Shown: positions 21,803 to 34,124 of the stretch, in pieces
Layout: every line of letters begins with the position of its first letter
Position numbering within the stretch: position 1 is the stretch's first letter
Assembly (NCBI GenBank): GCA_031216915.1
Contig: CM062290.1
Location: 380,476,718 to 380,540,717 of the forward strand
Direction: 5' to 3'
From: Pictodentalium vernedei
Lineage: Eukaryota > Mollusca > Scaphopoda > Dentaliida > Dentaliidae
Length of the DNA: 64,000 nt
Notes under the pieces: model-generated
Databases searched by the model: none
What the model saw: the letters and a program-made list of their open reading frames with translations, nothing else
Told to the model about the DNA's origin: nothing
Position numbers and translations under genes: made by a program

Positions 21803-22879
21803 TCTATGTATCCTTCAAAATACGTGTGTCAATAACAGAATTAGATTCCAGTTCTTATTTATTTAAAATTCATACCGCGTGATGTCCGTTATGCAATCAA
21901 TACCAACAGAGAATTAAAATAGCTCATTTTCAGTAGCCGCATCTTTGAGACCAGTCGTTCAAGACATGTGGGAACCAATCATGAACAGTTTTCGATTAAT
22001 TTCAACAGAAATAACCTCGACCAATCCTTGACATAAACAAAACTTTTCCCTTTAGTTTTCGTCAATCATATCCTATTTGCAGTGCACAAAGTGAACTGTC
22101 TTCAACAATTTGTACCAAGAGATTCATTTGGATGCAAAAATGAAACAATATATGGTGGAGATCATTAAAAAAACACATATTTTGAGTAGTGATCTCGCCT
22201 CGATTTTGGTGACTGCATTTCACTCGACTTCAAGAGGAAAGTGTAGAAAAAAATGGAAAACTTTTGTCAGAAATGCGTTGGCGAGTAGCTATATAAGCAC
22301 AGATCTATTGAATCTGACATTCTAAAGACATGATCGACAAAAAAAAACTGAACAGGTTTTACGTTTATTTACAACACTCACCTTTCAGTCTGATTTTCCA
22401 CCGCCATTTTGAAATGACCATTCCTGATCACGTGGTCGACAGTGATAATTCTATTTTCATTGAACATTCTTGTTACTGGCATGTGAATAATCTTGTTTTA
22501 TTTTTCATTAAATTATATTCAGATGATACCCGTCGGTTATCTTTTCAAATACCAAGTCATAGACACCATCACATGATGAATCTGACCCAGACACCGAGAG
22601 GTGGTGAGACGTGTGTTCGGTCAAAGGTTGGTGCTATTCTATGAGTACGTCCGAGGTATAGGGTGACCATAAATCTCTCATCTCCACCCCTTCGTGCTTG
22701 ACAGTATCAGCTCGTGCGATCCTTGGTAGGGTAGATATAGCCCCATGACCATTCGGCCTGAAATAATCATTGCATGGTGCATTGTTGAAAAGTTTGGTTA
22801 CGGTTGTGACCATTGTTGATCTGACACACTTGTTTTTTACTGCAATTTAACAACTCTTCCGATTTGCTACACCTCAGTT
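21803..22879. other. Unassigned DNA
   Basis: Two adjacent open frames (22110-22325 and 22330-22644) show no recognisable domain. Confidence 0.25.
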
Positions 22880-23062
22880 TTAACCCTTTACCTAACATGA
22901 AAAGCAGACGACACTTGCAAAACAAATTCTCGACAAGCCGTTCCAAAAAGGGGTCATAACCTATGTTTTGAGACAAAAAAAATGAACAATAACGAAACTT
23001 AATTGGCGATTTTTGTGAATAGCGCTAGCCGGTTTTTGCCGGTACGTTGGGTAAAGGGTTAA
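22880..23062. mobile_element. Family A element lacking one palindrome arm
   Basis: TTAA at both ends and good termini (ACCTAACATGAAAAGCAG; ACGTTGGGTAAAGGGTTAA). Most of the left arm is deleted near 22935, leaving GGGGTCATAACCTATG. Confidence 0.8.
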
Positions 23063-23231
23063 AATTGACCCAAACGTTTCATCCTCAGCAATCAGATGAT
23101 CCAATGGCGCGCTTATGTTGTCAGACCGTTCAAACTGAGAGAGCTTGGGCTAACATTTGTCTTGATGGTCTCATCAAAGTTGTCCCGTACGGTAAGATCT
23201 ACTTACGATTCGTATTGTTTTTTTCCAGTTG

Positions 23232-23745
23232 CACTCTAAAATCAGTTGGTTAAAATGAACCCAAATCAAGTGGGTTGAGCGAATAAAAACCCAGTTAGGT
23301 TCATATTCACTCAACCGGGGGCGCGGTTGCTCTGTTGTTACGACATTGAACTTGAAACCCAGGGGTCCGCGATTCGATCCCCGCCAGAGGTAACTGCGTT
23401 GTGTTCTTGGGCAGGGCACTTAAACCCGATTGCCCACGTCGGGGCTCGGTGGCTCTGTGTGCTGAAGCGTGGTGTACTTCGATGGTACGCCTGTCTTCAA
23501 CCAGTGCTGACCCTGCTAACCCTACTGACCCTGCTGACCATGCTTGTGTGGAATTAGTGCGTCGGAGAGTCTGACAGTTGCTCGCCGTTGCTCGGTTCTC
23601 TCCGGGTACTCCGGCTTCCTCCACCCGAAAATCTGTCCGACACAAGGTGACCCTGGCTGTCGTAAGTGTAGTTAAATTTCATTAAATAAATAAATAAGTT
23701 CACTCAACCCAGTTGATTTGGGTTGTTGTTTAACCCACCTAATTC
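23232..23745. mobile_element. Family I palindrome split by a SINE
   Basis: CACTCTAAAATCAGTTGG begins the left arm; GTTGATTTGGGTTG and TTTAACCCACC are the remnant of the right arm after the SINE. Compare the intact copy at 47033-47162. Confidence 0.75.
23317..23698 (+). mobile_element. SINE with 11 bp target duplication
   Basis: TTCACTCAACC at 23306-23316 and 23699-23709. Head GGGGGCGCGGTTGC, B box GATTCGATCCCC, tail CATTAAATAAATAAATAAG. It carries a local duplication of TGACCCTGCT blocks near 23507-23540. Confidence 0.9.
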
Positions 23746-24940
23746 CATCGTGTATTTATTGGTACATTATTTGACACGTTATCGACATCAAGTCGATTGT
23801 ATTATAACTTGGATTCAGTTTCCCGGAACTATTTTGGATTTGAATTATGTAAATTATCTGATCGTTCAATGATGTTTTCCTTGTATTGTGTTTTTTTTTT
23901 CTTCTTTGGCATAATATGTACTTTATATTTTCCCTCAAGAATATATATATTATCCACAAAGAATCGAGGTCTTGTCAAATCATAGTTTAATTACATAATT
24001 TCTTTAGTTTAAACAATATTTATTTCCAAAGTTTAAAAAAAGTTACACAGATCGAGTACGGTGATGATACACGTATCAGCGAGCACAAAACATTAATGGA
24101 AATGGATTCAGCAACAAGCTGGTAGCTTCTACTGGGCTGTTTCCATATAGATAAGTCGTTTATGTATAATCTAGGACTGACGACGATGATACAAGTCGAT
24201 GGCTTGGTGCAAGCGCGTAGGGCTTTGTACAAACTTACGTATTGTCATTGATTTAGTGATGCCTTGGGGATGAAGTGAGCCATTATATTCCTTCTAAAAA
24301 CACAAAGCTGCACTTACCTGCAACCAAGTCACGGTTTCTTAGGAATACGTATAGACAGTTGTACTTTGGATTTAAACATTGTGTAGGATAATGAAGGAGT
24401 ATGGTGGAAAGGTTTTGGTATCTAGACTGTTTCGGTGTTTGTAATAGTTGGTTGGGTGGAACGCCTACATGTAGATCGGCAGTGTAATTAATCGACATGG
24501 GAAGGCGAGTCAGTCACGAAAAGTCGACCCTCATAGTTGATACGGTACATATTTCTAGGATTGGGTTTCATAGAGCGCATATGGCCGAGGCAGTTACTTG
24601 GTAAAGAGTATATATAGACACTACCAAGCTCGTTTCCTAAAAAGGATCAAGCTTTAAACCAACAGTTCAGACTGCGTGGGCACCTCCTTTGGTAATTAAA
24701 TTCTCGAATGAGCATGCAGTCGTACATTCATATGCGAGTATGCACACCCAAATGCATGCGCGCGCGCCGCACACTATACAGCCACACATCTGTGTCTACA
24801 GATATGTAGCTGTGCAACACACAGCATACGCACGCTCGCATATAAGCAAGCACACTCACCGAATAATAAAAAGGTCCCTCGTGTAATGCCACACCGTTGT
24901 GCAAAATGAGCGTGAACGCGAGCAGTGGGGCAGAGTTTTT
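23746..24940. other. Unassigned DNA with a CA/TG-rich patch
   Basis: An irregular alternating purine-pyrimidine tract (GCATGCGCGCGCGCC and many ACAC/TGTG steps) lies at about 24720-24860. No gene recognised. Confidence 0.3.
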
Positions 24941-26570
24941 TTTTTATTTAAACCTTTTAGTTAGCAAGATAAAACTGTGAGTTGTTTCAAACACGTTTCT
25001 ATTGATTTCGGAAGTGAGAAGAGAACTGCCGTACAAAAGTGTGTCGACGTTGACAATACCTAACTGACCTATTGTAACTGTTCGTACGCCGTCGTGGAGC
25101 GGGCAGCGTAGCAGGAAATGTTCCGTTGTTTCCCGTTCGCCACATCTACAATAAAATGACGACGATAAGTGATTTCTGAATAGGTGATCATTAAGATTGC
25201 TGCATCCTAGGCGCAGCCTACAATGTAGAATCTGGGCTAATCGGGATTTATGACCGACACAGATGCTGGGTATCTTGCGATTGTCCTTGTTAAGATACTG
25301 TTTGAAGCTGGTGGGATTACGGTTTTCTCTCACCTGAACTGGGGTCTCATTCCAAAGGTCGGTTGTGGAAGGTAAAAACGAGGATTGGTGACCGTGAGTT
25401 CGGCGTCTGACATTACTCAGGTTAGAGTTGTTTCGAAGGTTATAGCTGTGGGTATCCGCGACTGCTGGGGGATCATCAGTGATATATAATGGAGTGTTAG
25501 ACGGTGGTACATTTTGAAGTACTGCATAAGTTTGTGATTTTTCCTTCTTGAAACCAAAGTTTCCCACCCAGTTTCAATATACAGAGACTGCTTGCTCGCA
25601 CTTTTAGTTCCTCCTGTCACAATCCGGGCTGCTTCAATTTGAATTCGTCCAAGTCCACGGGATTATTCTACACTGCAGTTATCCCACACTACGTTTGCAT
25701 ATGCCAATGCTGGACGAACGAATGAAAAATAAACTCTTTCAAGAGCTTTACGATCTGGTCTTAACTTTAGTTGCCTGATCATGCCAATTCGTTTCCACCC
25801 TTGCATGATTATTTCACTTAGATGGGATGACCAACTACCACTCTCGTTTATGGTCAGCCCTAGGTGTTTGTGCTTTTGGGCGTTCTTTATGTTCTGTGAG
25901 AACGTTGTCAGATGGGGATGGGTCTGCTGTGATATTTTACGTGTAATTACCATAGATTCCGTTTTATTTGGATTGAAGATTACGAGCCATTGGCGAGACC
26001 AGTCCGCAATTATTCTAACATCATTATTAATAATTTCAGCTGCCAGTTGCGAATTCTCGACAACAAGAAAAAGAGTGGTATCATCAGCAAAGAGTCTGAT
26101 ATTACTTTTAATATTATCCACTATGTCGTTGATATAGATCAAAAACAAAAGTGGTCCTAAGATAGATCCTTGGGGAACACCGGCTGTGACATTCCCCCAT
26201 GATGACGTTTCAGAATTTATACAAACCCGTTGCTGACGGTCTTCTAAGTAACTTTGAAACCAGCGAAGTAAGGGTCCAGTGATACCTATACGTTCAAGCT
26301 TGAACAATAAGCCATAATGCCATACTTTATCAAATGCTTTACTTACATCACAGAATACGACCCGAATGTCCTTCCTTCACAGAGCTAAATATATGATAAA
26401 TTTAAGTTAATTGTAGAACTGTTGAGTCAGATGGGAGGAAGCCGGATTGAAGAGATGTAAGTAGAGCGTTACTTCGTAGGAATGCGATAATTCTTTTAAA
26501 AATGCATCTTTCAAAGACTTTACTTAAACAACTCAATAGGGTTATTGGACGGTAGTTTGTTGCCAATTTT
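24937..26570 (-). pseudogene. LINE (non-LTR retrotransposon) relic: RT and C-terminal region
   Basis: Read on the minus strand in several frames. 26570-26402 has NYRPITLLSCLSKVFERCIF (RT motif region 1). From about 26376: VVFCDVSKAFDKVWH, GVPQGSILGPLLFLIYINDI and the catalytic LFADDTTLF. After a stop at 25663-25665, 25660-25417 reads IQIEAARIVTGGTKSA and ETGWETLVSRRK. 25567-24944 gives NETPVQVRENRNPTSFK, ILHCRLRLGCSNLN and a C-x-C...H...C cluster (FYCRCGERETTEHFLLRC). At least two frameshifts and one stop make it non-functional. An A-rich tract at 24937-24947 may be the 3' tail. The 5' side abuts a Tc1 transposase. Clade not assigned (jockey/CR1-like group likely). Confidence 0.85.
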
Positions 26571-27391
26571 GCTGGCCAGTCCATACACTCAATCCCCTCC
26601 CTCTGTAGGTACTCCTCGACAGCGTGGACAACATGAGGACGGGCATTATCGTCCATCAGAATGAATCTATCGCCCACTGCACCTGCATACAATCTGACGT
26701 GGACATCCAGGATCTCATCAATATACCGCTGTGCAATCAATGTACCGCGTTCAAGGTCACATACCTATGTACGTCCACCCCTGCTGATGCCACTCCAGAC
26801 CATGATTTATCCTCCACCATAGCGGTCCTGCTCAGCAAAGTTGACTGCATGGAATCGCTCTCCTGGTATTCTCCATACCCTAGAACGCCTATCTGTGTGG
26901 TCAAGACAGTACCTTGACTCATATGTAAAAAGGACAGGTAGCCAATCTTCTGTAGTCCATTCAACGTGGTCCATCGCCCATTCATATCGTGCCTCGCGGT
27001 GGTTCTGGAACAGCGGAATGCGAATACATGGTATTCTCGACTGGAGACTACCTACGTGCAACCTTGCCCGGATAGTCTGCGTCGAAGCATTTACCCCGGA
27101 TGCATTCTGAAGGTCACCGCGAAGCTTGGTTGCTGTGGCAAAGCGGTTCCTACGTACCTGAATGATCAAAAACCGGTCTCCAGCTGCCGATATTGCCCTG
27201 TTTCTGCCACCACCATGCCGTCTTACTGATGTGCCATACTGCTGAAATCTTGCCCAGGCTCTGGCGATCACCGTATGGTGCATACCAAGGGCGTCACCAA
27301 CCTGACGATGGGTAGACCCTTTCTCCACCATCCCTACAGCCCGCCACATTTCTTCTTCAGACAAATGTCTTCTTACATTTGCGTTTGCCAT
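26571..27391 (-). pseudogene. Tc1-type transposase pseudogene
   Basis: Starts MANANVRRHLSEEEMWRAVG. The N-terminal paired-type HTH is present (EKGSTHRQVGDALGMHHTVI; GRNRAISAAGDRFLI). The first catalytic site reads LFTYESRY, where TDESR is usual, so the Asp is replaced by Tyr. The frame breaks near 26810 and again near 26745, then gives ERGTLIAQRYIDEIL and FILMDDNARPHV (second Asp). The copy stops at MDWPA and runs into LINE sequence, so the Glu segment (usually DLNPIE) is missing. Inactive. Confidence 0.88.
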
Positions 27392-27784
27392 ATTCAATCA
27401 TTAAATCGCAAGGGTTTGTGTTGAAATGAAGATTGAATACTCTACACATGTCATTACATGTAGACAGTACACGAAAACATCATGAAAATCAAGAGGTACA
27501 TGCTTTCCATGACTGTCACGAAAAGTCTGGCTGTCGTGAGAGCTAATGTAAACACTGGGGACCATCTCAATACATTCCTCAATCATATTCACCAAAAATA
27601 TCGCAAATATGTCACAAGCAGATTTCACAATGATGTGTCAAATATTTGGTGCTAAGCAAACTTTGAGTAGTATATCTTTCCACTGTACCTACCTTGCGCG
27701 ACAATCATCAGCGCAATACCCCCGGACACATTTGAACATAACACAATTGTTCTAGGGAGAGTGAAATCCTACCCACCCTGTTTT

Positions 27785-28160
27785 CTGCAATTAAAAGCCA
27801 TCCGGTGTGCAATTTCCTTTTTAACAATGTTGTTGCGTGTCAAAGTTTGTTCCAAACTGAATGGGGGATAATGACATGAGGACACAGTATGCTTCACACA
27901 AGTAAGCATACGTCTGAAGACGGAAACAGTTTTTATCAAGTTTAAGCCAAAGAACAAACTTATCAACCGCAGAAATGTCTTCCATGCCTTTCACGCACAT
28001 ACATGGGTGTACCCACGGCCTCCCCCTTTTCGATTATCTGTTCCAAAGCTTTGAAAACCACATAACCTTCAATGGAGACGGAGCTTTCATTGTCGAACCA
28101 CGTTTCCACTAAACCTATGATGTCCCAACATCGAAATTTCTTTTCTCCTCCAATTTTTGT
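27785..28160 (-). pseudogene. LINE endonuclease-domain relic
   Basis: WDIIGLVETWFDNESS resembles the ETW motif of the apurinic-type endonuclease of LINEs. It continues EGYVVFKALEQ, PMYVRERHG and, after a frame change, DKFVLWLKLDKNCFRLQTYA. Same strand as the RT relic, so it may be the upstream part of the same LINE, but the intervening Tc1 sequence prevents proof. Confidence 0.5.
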
Positions 28161-28461
28161 GTAGCCATGTTTCTTCCAGGAACACATTTTTTTTTCAAAT
28201 CCGGAATTTTATGTGAATTCTGGGCCTTGAATGTGTATATTTGAAAATTAATTTCACATGTCTGTATTGTCTTGAGCTGTGCGACGTTCTTCGGTAGACT
28301 TGCTTATGAAGTAATAAGACAGAACACAACGAGGAAGGAGAACAGGGGATTGGAACTATCGACCCTAAGTCGAGATTTACATTTATTTTGGGGGCGCTGA
28401 AGAAGCGTCGTTGATTCCAATCTCCCATACTCTCTCCGAGATGTGTTCTGTATTTATATAT

Positions 28462-29495
28462 AGAATATACCCATAGTAGCTTGGTGTACCAATTTATTTG
28501 TTTATTTATTGGTGTTTTAAGATCACATATTTCTGCACAATTGCTAATCATGACCGCGACAGTTTTATTGGCGGAGGAAGCCGGAATACCCGGAGAGAAC
28601 CACCGAGCAACGGCGAGCATCTGTCAGCTCCCCAACATACTGACTCCACACAAGCAGGGTTAGCATTGGTTGAAGACAGGTGCACCATCGACATGCTTAG
28701 TACACAACGCCACCGTGCCCCCACGTGGGCAATGGGGTGAAGTGTCTTGCCCAAGGACACAACGGGCTTCTCGCAGGTGGGATTCGAACCGAGGACCTCT
28801 CGGCTTGCAACCTGCACATCTACCAACTGAGCCACCGCGCCCCCTTGGTGTACCAAATGTTCACCACGAGTGGTGAAGTGGTGTTAACCGCGAGCCTTTG
28901 GCGCGCGGTTCACACCACTTCACCACGAGTGGTGAACATTTGGTACACCAAGCTACTTTGGGTATATTTTATTTGTACCATGATCGTCAGATTATTAAGA
29001 GTCGCTATTATTTTTCTTGATCTTACTGAGTAGCAGACTACATACGTGCGAATCTGTTCTTGTTTACATGATCAGCGGTGGGCGGTACTTCCGCTGCCAA
29101 TTTTATCACCGAACCGAAATGGCAAAAGAAACGAGGCCTTTTTCATTTTAATAACATAGTAACATACTATTTTGAGTTATGGATTCTTTATTAAGATGAG
29201 ACAATGCATGTTTGTTAATTTGTTCGTGTCTTAGGGCTAAACTCATTTAAAACGTAATAAATAATTGCCACTTTCATTTCACTCTTCGCGAGGCGACGTG
29301 CGATAAATTTAGACAAGTTCGCATTCAGGTCGACGTCACAAACGGTCGACTTGGATGTAGTTCCACTGTAGGTATAAATTTTAACTATTGAAATCCCATT
29401 GCTGTCGTGTTTACCACAGTTAGTGTGTAATGCTAAACTTTATGAAATAGGCTTTTCATATATAGTAGAATAGGTAATAGTGGTATAAAATACAA
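28462..29495 (+). mobile_element. Family D element, split by a SINE
   Basis: GAATATACCCATAGTAGC, the SINE, then the ~120 bp palindrome (arms GGTGTACCAAATGTTCACC; centre CCTTTGGCGCGCGG), TTTGGGTATATTTTATTTG, GGTGGGCGGTACTTCCGCTG and GAATAGGTAATAGTGGTATA. Same order as the copy at 51437. Confidence 0.75.
28493..28843 (-). mobile_element. SINE with 13 bp target duplication
   Basis: CTTGGTGTACCAA at 28480-28492 and 28844-28856. Complete head (complement) at the right. Inserted in one arm of the family D palindrome. Confidence 0.9.
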
Positions 29496-30756
29496 TAATA
29501 CTAGAACTAGATGAAAGAAGCTGATGCATTAAAGAAAAAAATCCCCTTCGCAGGTTTGTGAAATTTCCTGCTTGATACTGTTCAGTGTTTGCATTATTAT
29601 TAACTAAAATTTGAATTTAAACAAAATAAGAGAACTGAAGTACTCAAAATATTTTCAAGGTACCGTATTTATTTATTTACAAAAAATTAAATAATTGAAA
29701 AATGGACAGAAAATAGTATTCGTTGTCCCAAAAGTTCTTTGTTGTTTTTACGATTCTATCGATTTTTTATGGTAAAGCGAACATTTTCTTTACAGATTAC
29801 TCAACAGTTTAGAAATGATTTTTAAACGTTTAAAGGTGCTTTGTTAACCCTCTTCAGGCGGTAATGACAGTACATTTATGTAAAATTGTTGGTTTTTTAT
29901 TCAACTTTTCATTAACCATATTCCTGAAGGATATCGGTGAGGGAAATTTGTAACATAGTCTGAAAGTGACCGGGTTGGAGATGATACCTGGTCTGTGGGT
30001 TTTATACCAGGCTCGAGTTCACCTCACCTGGTATAACACCTACAGAACAGGTACCACCCCGCACCCGTTCACGTGCTGTAACTAATATTATCCAGACCAC
30101 GTTTGAATGGATAGGAACCTTGTGGTAAATTGTTGCTCTTTGGAGAAGTATTGACTCCGCGAACGCTTTATTTTTGACAAAACTGTTTTGAATCATCGGA
30201 TAATTTCTTCTGTGGCAACTTACCTGCTTGGAGGGGGGGGGGGGGGGTATTCGTTTTTGCGTATTACACCCTGTACACGCTTATTCACGTGAGATACTTT
30301 CTGTATACAAAGATAAGTTTTTTTATGCACGTAACTGGTATTCCAAGCCATCTGTATGTTCATATAATCTTTTTCGTGAACAAACTGTTAACTTGAATGA
30401 ATGACCCTGCTTATCAGAAAGAACTTGGGATATATAAAACTGGCCAGGGGTTCTTCCTGTCTACCCAGCCGCTATTGTTCTGGTAAAAGTGTGAAACTAT
30501 TCTTAATCAAAGAAATGCCGACTGTAGTTTTCTTCAGATTAGTGGTAAGTTCAGTTGGGAATTTAACTGCAAATTCAGAGGGCTGGGTGAGTAGGAAAAT
30601 GATAAAAACGAACAAAAACTATTATTAATTATTTATCATATTTATAAATACACATTATTTCATGATCTCATAATTATTTATCATATAAATACTCATTATT
30701 ATAAAAATAATAATAATGATTAAAACAATAATAATATTAATAATAATTAAATAACA
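29496..30756. other. Unassigned AT-rich DNA
   Basis: Includes a long G-run at 30231-30247 and an ATA/TTA-rich low-complexity tract near 30620-30755. No gene recognised. Confidence 0.35.
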
Positions 30757-31013
30757 TTAACCCTTTGAACCCTGGTTTCCTGGAATGATATTGCCTTGGT
30801 GTACATTTACGGTCGATGGATCCGTTACAATATCAATATACAGGGAGGATAAAATAATAACTGCAGTCTGCAGCCGTCTGGCTGCAGACTGTAGTTATGA
30901 TTTTTTATCACCAATGCCTGGTAGACAGACCTCTTATAATAACACAAAAATGGGACGAAATTATGTCTTCGACCGAAAAATCGGTCTCAAGTTACGAGTT
31001 CAAAATTCTCTGT
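30757..31013. mobile_element. Family C element, diverged right end
   Basis: TTAACCCTTTGAACCCTGG at the start; the central hairpin is AACTGCAGTCTGCAGCC with GGCTGCAGACTGTAGTT. The right terminus has lost the usual TTCAAAGGGTTAA. Confidence 0.6.
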
Positions 31014-31041
31014 TTTGATATATGAACTCATCAATAAGGTG

Positions 31042-32352
31042 TTAATTAAAACTAGTGGGCTGGGTGAACAGGAATAACCCGTGGCCAGCTACTCTGTATG
31101 TTTCGCGTATGTCTTTACAGTTGGATGCAGTCTTCAATTTCTCATTCACGACTGAAGAGTAAAATCGTGGTGGTAAATTACAGATGCTCACTGATGTTGC
31201 TGTGCAAATTGATTTACAGTTTTCCACAAGCGCATGGTGGTATTTCATAATGTCGACATCTTTTTAATGAATGTTTATCATATTTGCTCCGGTGAATGAC
31301 ATGTCTGTTCGGCAATTATCTTTCGCCTTACATTTCCTCACAGATCAATCTAGCAACTAAGTCTTCTGGATGCGTTAAAGGGTGTGAGTGTTGTTTTATG
31401 TTATCCAGACGATTGTTTACTATCCTTCTTGCAGTAGATTTGGGCAAAATTAAACTCGTCTGCTAAATGTGGGAGTCACTGGGTTTTTTTAAATCTCGTC
31501 ATTGTTCGTTGTTCGCACGATAATGTTATTTGTTAGGCTTTGATCTGCATCACTTTAGACCATCGTGTCTCTATTAGACTCTATACCCTCGGGGATGTGT
31601 AGACGATAGACCCAAGTCGGTTCATTGATCTGAAACTGTACACATGGTGGTACTGTCGTCATTCTCGACGGGGTTACCCGCATTTTGTTTGGTTATATCG
31701 TTCATTGGGTGAACGAAGGCGACACCTGCAATGCCAAAGCATTGCAGGTGGCGATTTTTTTCGACTTAAATAACGACGTGGTGTATAATCCCTCTTTTCA
31801 GGGTGAAGGATCTGCACAGCGACTTACCCACTTGCAACGTTCTTCAGATGCTAAAACTCCTTTTTCGTTATCCATGTGTCGGCGTATGGCCAAGTAGTTT
31901 GGCTTTTTGGCGTTTCAAATGTGTTTTGTTGAGCGTCAGTACGTAAATGTTCATTGGAATTTTCCATTCTTGAAATGTTTGTGCACAGCGTTTCCATCAT
32001 CTTATTTGCCATCATTTTGACTCTGTTCATAGATTTAGATCACATTTCAGGTTCTTTGAGACTCGATGCCTCCAGCTTTAACGAGCAAACAGGATTTATT
32101 TTCTGACGGGCTTTTACTTGTGGGTGTTCCGCTTTTCTCTGAATTGTCTGTGTTCTTCTCAGCAGCTTCTCGGCCCTTAGTTGGAGCCACTTTTTGTGTA
32201 CATGGATATTTTCGGTGTTTCGGGATTTTGTAACTGCCTATTAGCTGCCGTAGAGTTGGAAGCAGTTTGCTGTGTCTCAGTGGCATGAGTGGGATTAAGC
32301 AGACTGATTGTGTATGTATAAGGGTTTTAATCATCTTGAAAACAACACCCAC
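31042..32352 (-). pseudogene. Possible decayed coding region, unknown family
   Basis: Two open stretches: 32352-32047 (about 100 codons, basic and S/K-rich at the C-end, TSKSPSENKSCLL) and 31248-31042 (KYHHALVENCKSICTATSVSICN-type start, then LPPRF). The second is reminiscent of the end of SGNH/esterase-like proteins found in some invertebrate LINE ORF1s, but similarity is weak and frames are broken between. May be chance. Confidence 0.2.
31720..31755. repeat. Small hairpin
   Basis: CGACACCTGCAATGC pairs with GCATTGCAGGTGGCG. The AAAGCATTG core resembles the arm end of the fold-back at 45446-45783. Confidence 0.5.
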
Positions 32353-32500
32353 AAAATGTAATTACCTCTTCCTTGTACTATCACAGTTCACTTTTGCATA
32401 ATTTGATGATCACGAATATTGCATCGTGCTGTTGACAATGAATACAGTGCAAGCTGAGATTTTATTTTGCCCAACTGTTGCTCTTGTATTTCGGCACTGA

Positions 32501-32747
32501 TTAACTCTTTACCCAATGTAACGGCCAAAACCAGCCAGCGTTATTTACAAAAATCGCCAATTGTCATTATTTGTTTTCATTTTTTGTCTCAAAAACATAG
32601 GTTATGACCCCTCTTTGGAACGAGCTCGTCGAGCTCGTTCCAAAGAGGGGTCATAACCTATGTTTTTGAGACAAAAAATGAAAAAGTAGTTATTCAAGAA
32701 TTTCGTTTGCAAGTGTCGTCTGCTTGTCATATTAGGTAAAGGGTTAA
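32501..32747. mobile_element. Family A element, well preserved
   Basis: TTAA both ends. Arms perfectly matched with the CTTT/AAAG variant around GAGCTCGTCGAGCTC; right end AGTGTCGTCTGC...GGTAAAGGGTTAA. Confidence 0.88.
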
Positions 32748-33343
32748 CATATACATCTTTTATTCCAGTAATCCAGCTTACTAGGGCGTTACTGTTATAA
32801 CAAACTCTTTGTTACATGGTTTTGGGGCTTATTTCACTTGATCCTCATTTTTGCCAAAGTATTGTATTTTGCCTAAGTATTATAACAATTTCCTGTACAT
32901 TTAATTTTACCTTCTTGGATTTTGATTTGGTCTTCTTTCGTTTATTATTTTGTGTTTCTTCTTCATCTTAACAGGATGTTTCCTCATATCGAAGACCAGT
33001 CAATGAACTTCGAAATTTCGAAGAACATTGTTCGCACTCTGTGGCATCAATCATTTTGAGTTAGGCGGAAAAAATGTTTTGTTCATGTTACACACAATAG
33101 AAAAATAGGGTATGTCGGTCGGCAATTTATTTGTTTTTTACTTCAATATTTCATTTCCTCATTCAGACAGATCCAGATGCTTAACTCTTTACCCAATGTA
33201 ATAACCAAAATCGATCAGCGCTATTTAGAAAAGTCATATTTTATTTTTATTTGTCTCAGCATATAGCTTATAAAACCTGATTAGAACGAGCTCGTTGTGC
33301 TGGTTCCAGTAAGTAGTCATAAGATATGTTTTGGGGGCGAAAC

Positions 33344-33923
33344 TAGGGCTGCACGATATTCAAAACTGAATACCGGTATCGGTATTCAAAAGAATACCGC
33401 GGTATACCGGTATATCGAAAACTGCGCAGATGTATGAACACAAGTACCACAATCGAGACTCGAGGCATCACAGTCGGAACGAATGAGCATGTCTTGATAA
33501 TGCGGTTCGAAAAGCCTTTACCCACCACAGACGATATCAAAATTATTATTTTCAAAAGTAGTTTATCAGATTTTCCTCAAAGATTTCAACAAAACTATAT
33601 CATGTGACCCCTCATTGGAACGAGCTCAACGAGCTCGTTCCAATGAGGGGTCACATGATATAGTTTTGTTGAAATTTTTAAAAATTATTTTTTCAACTGC
33701 TAAATTTGTATATTACGAGGGCACAAGCAGACGATTCCTTGGATAAAGGGATAATATTATTCATTCGGGACTACAGTTAAAAAACTCAAGACATCTTGAA
33801 AATTGAATTGTGTGTAAACAAATAATGACGATAAACCGATATTTTTGTAATTACACCCGTATTCAATCGATATTGGTTTGAATACCGGTATATATCGGTT
33901 TATCGATATACCGTGCAGCCCTA
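33344..33923. mobile_element. Family F hAT-like element carrying a family B element, copy 1
   Basis: 580 bp. Terminal repeats TAGGGCTGCACGATATTC and its complement, with the 8 bp target duplication GGCGAAAC at 33336-33343 and 33924-33931. Subterminal ATACCGGTAT motifs sit on both sides. Eight-base duplications fit the hAT superfamily. A family B element occupies about 33511-33755, and copy 2 has it at the same place. Confidence 0.88.
33511..33755. mobile_element. Family B element inside family F copy 1
   Basis: GCCTTTACCCACCACAGACG to CCTTGGATAAAGGGATAA. Arms matched (CATT/AATG) around GAGCTCAACGAGCTC. The TTAA ends are lost, so it is older than its host's last move. Confidence 0.8.
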
Positions 33924-34124
33924 GGCGAAACACGAAAATGTTTAGAGATTCAAGAAATATTTGTCGTCTGCCGTTTAGATTAGATAAAGGGATAAAATGT
34001 ATGTATACACTCGAAGTGTACATGTATTTGAAGTCTGTCCCGTAAGTATCTCGAACGATCATTTTAAATCCCCGAGGTTGCACGTTGGAAATATTGATTT
34101 GTCTTCCTCCATGTAACAACTAAT

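Larger units (their letters stand above)
33181..33994. mobile_element. Family A element interrupted by a family F element
   Basis: TTAACTCTTTACCCAATG start, decayed palindrome with GAGCTCGTTGTGCTG, then the insertion at 33344-33923, then TTTGTCGTCTGCCG and a decayed end GATAAAGGGATAA. Confidence 0.65.

Noticed and set aside
24944..28160. One chimeric Tc1-RT gene
   Set aside because: The shared frame at the junction is short, and both parts have independent frameshifts and stops; a nested insertion or deletion explains it.
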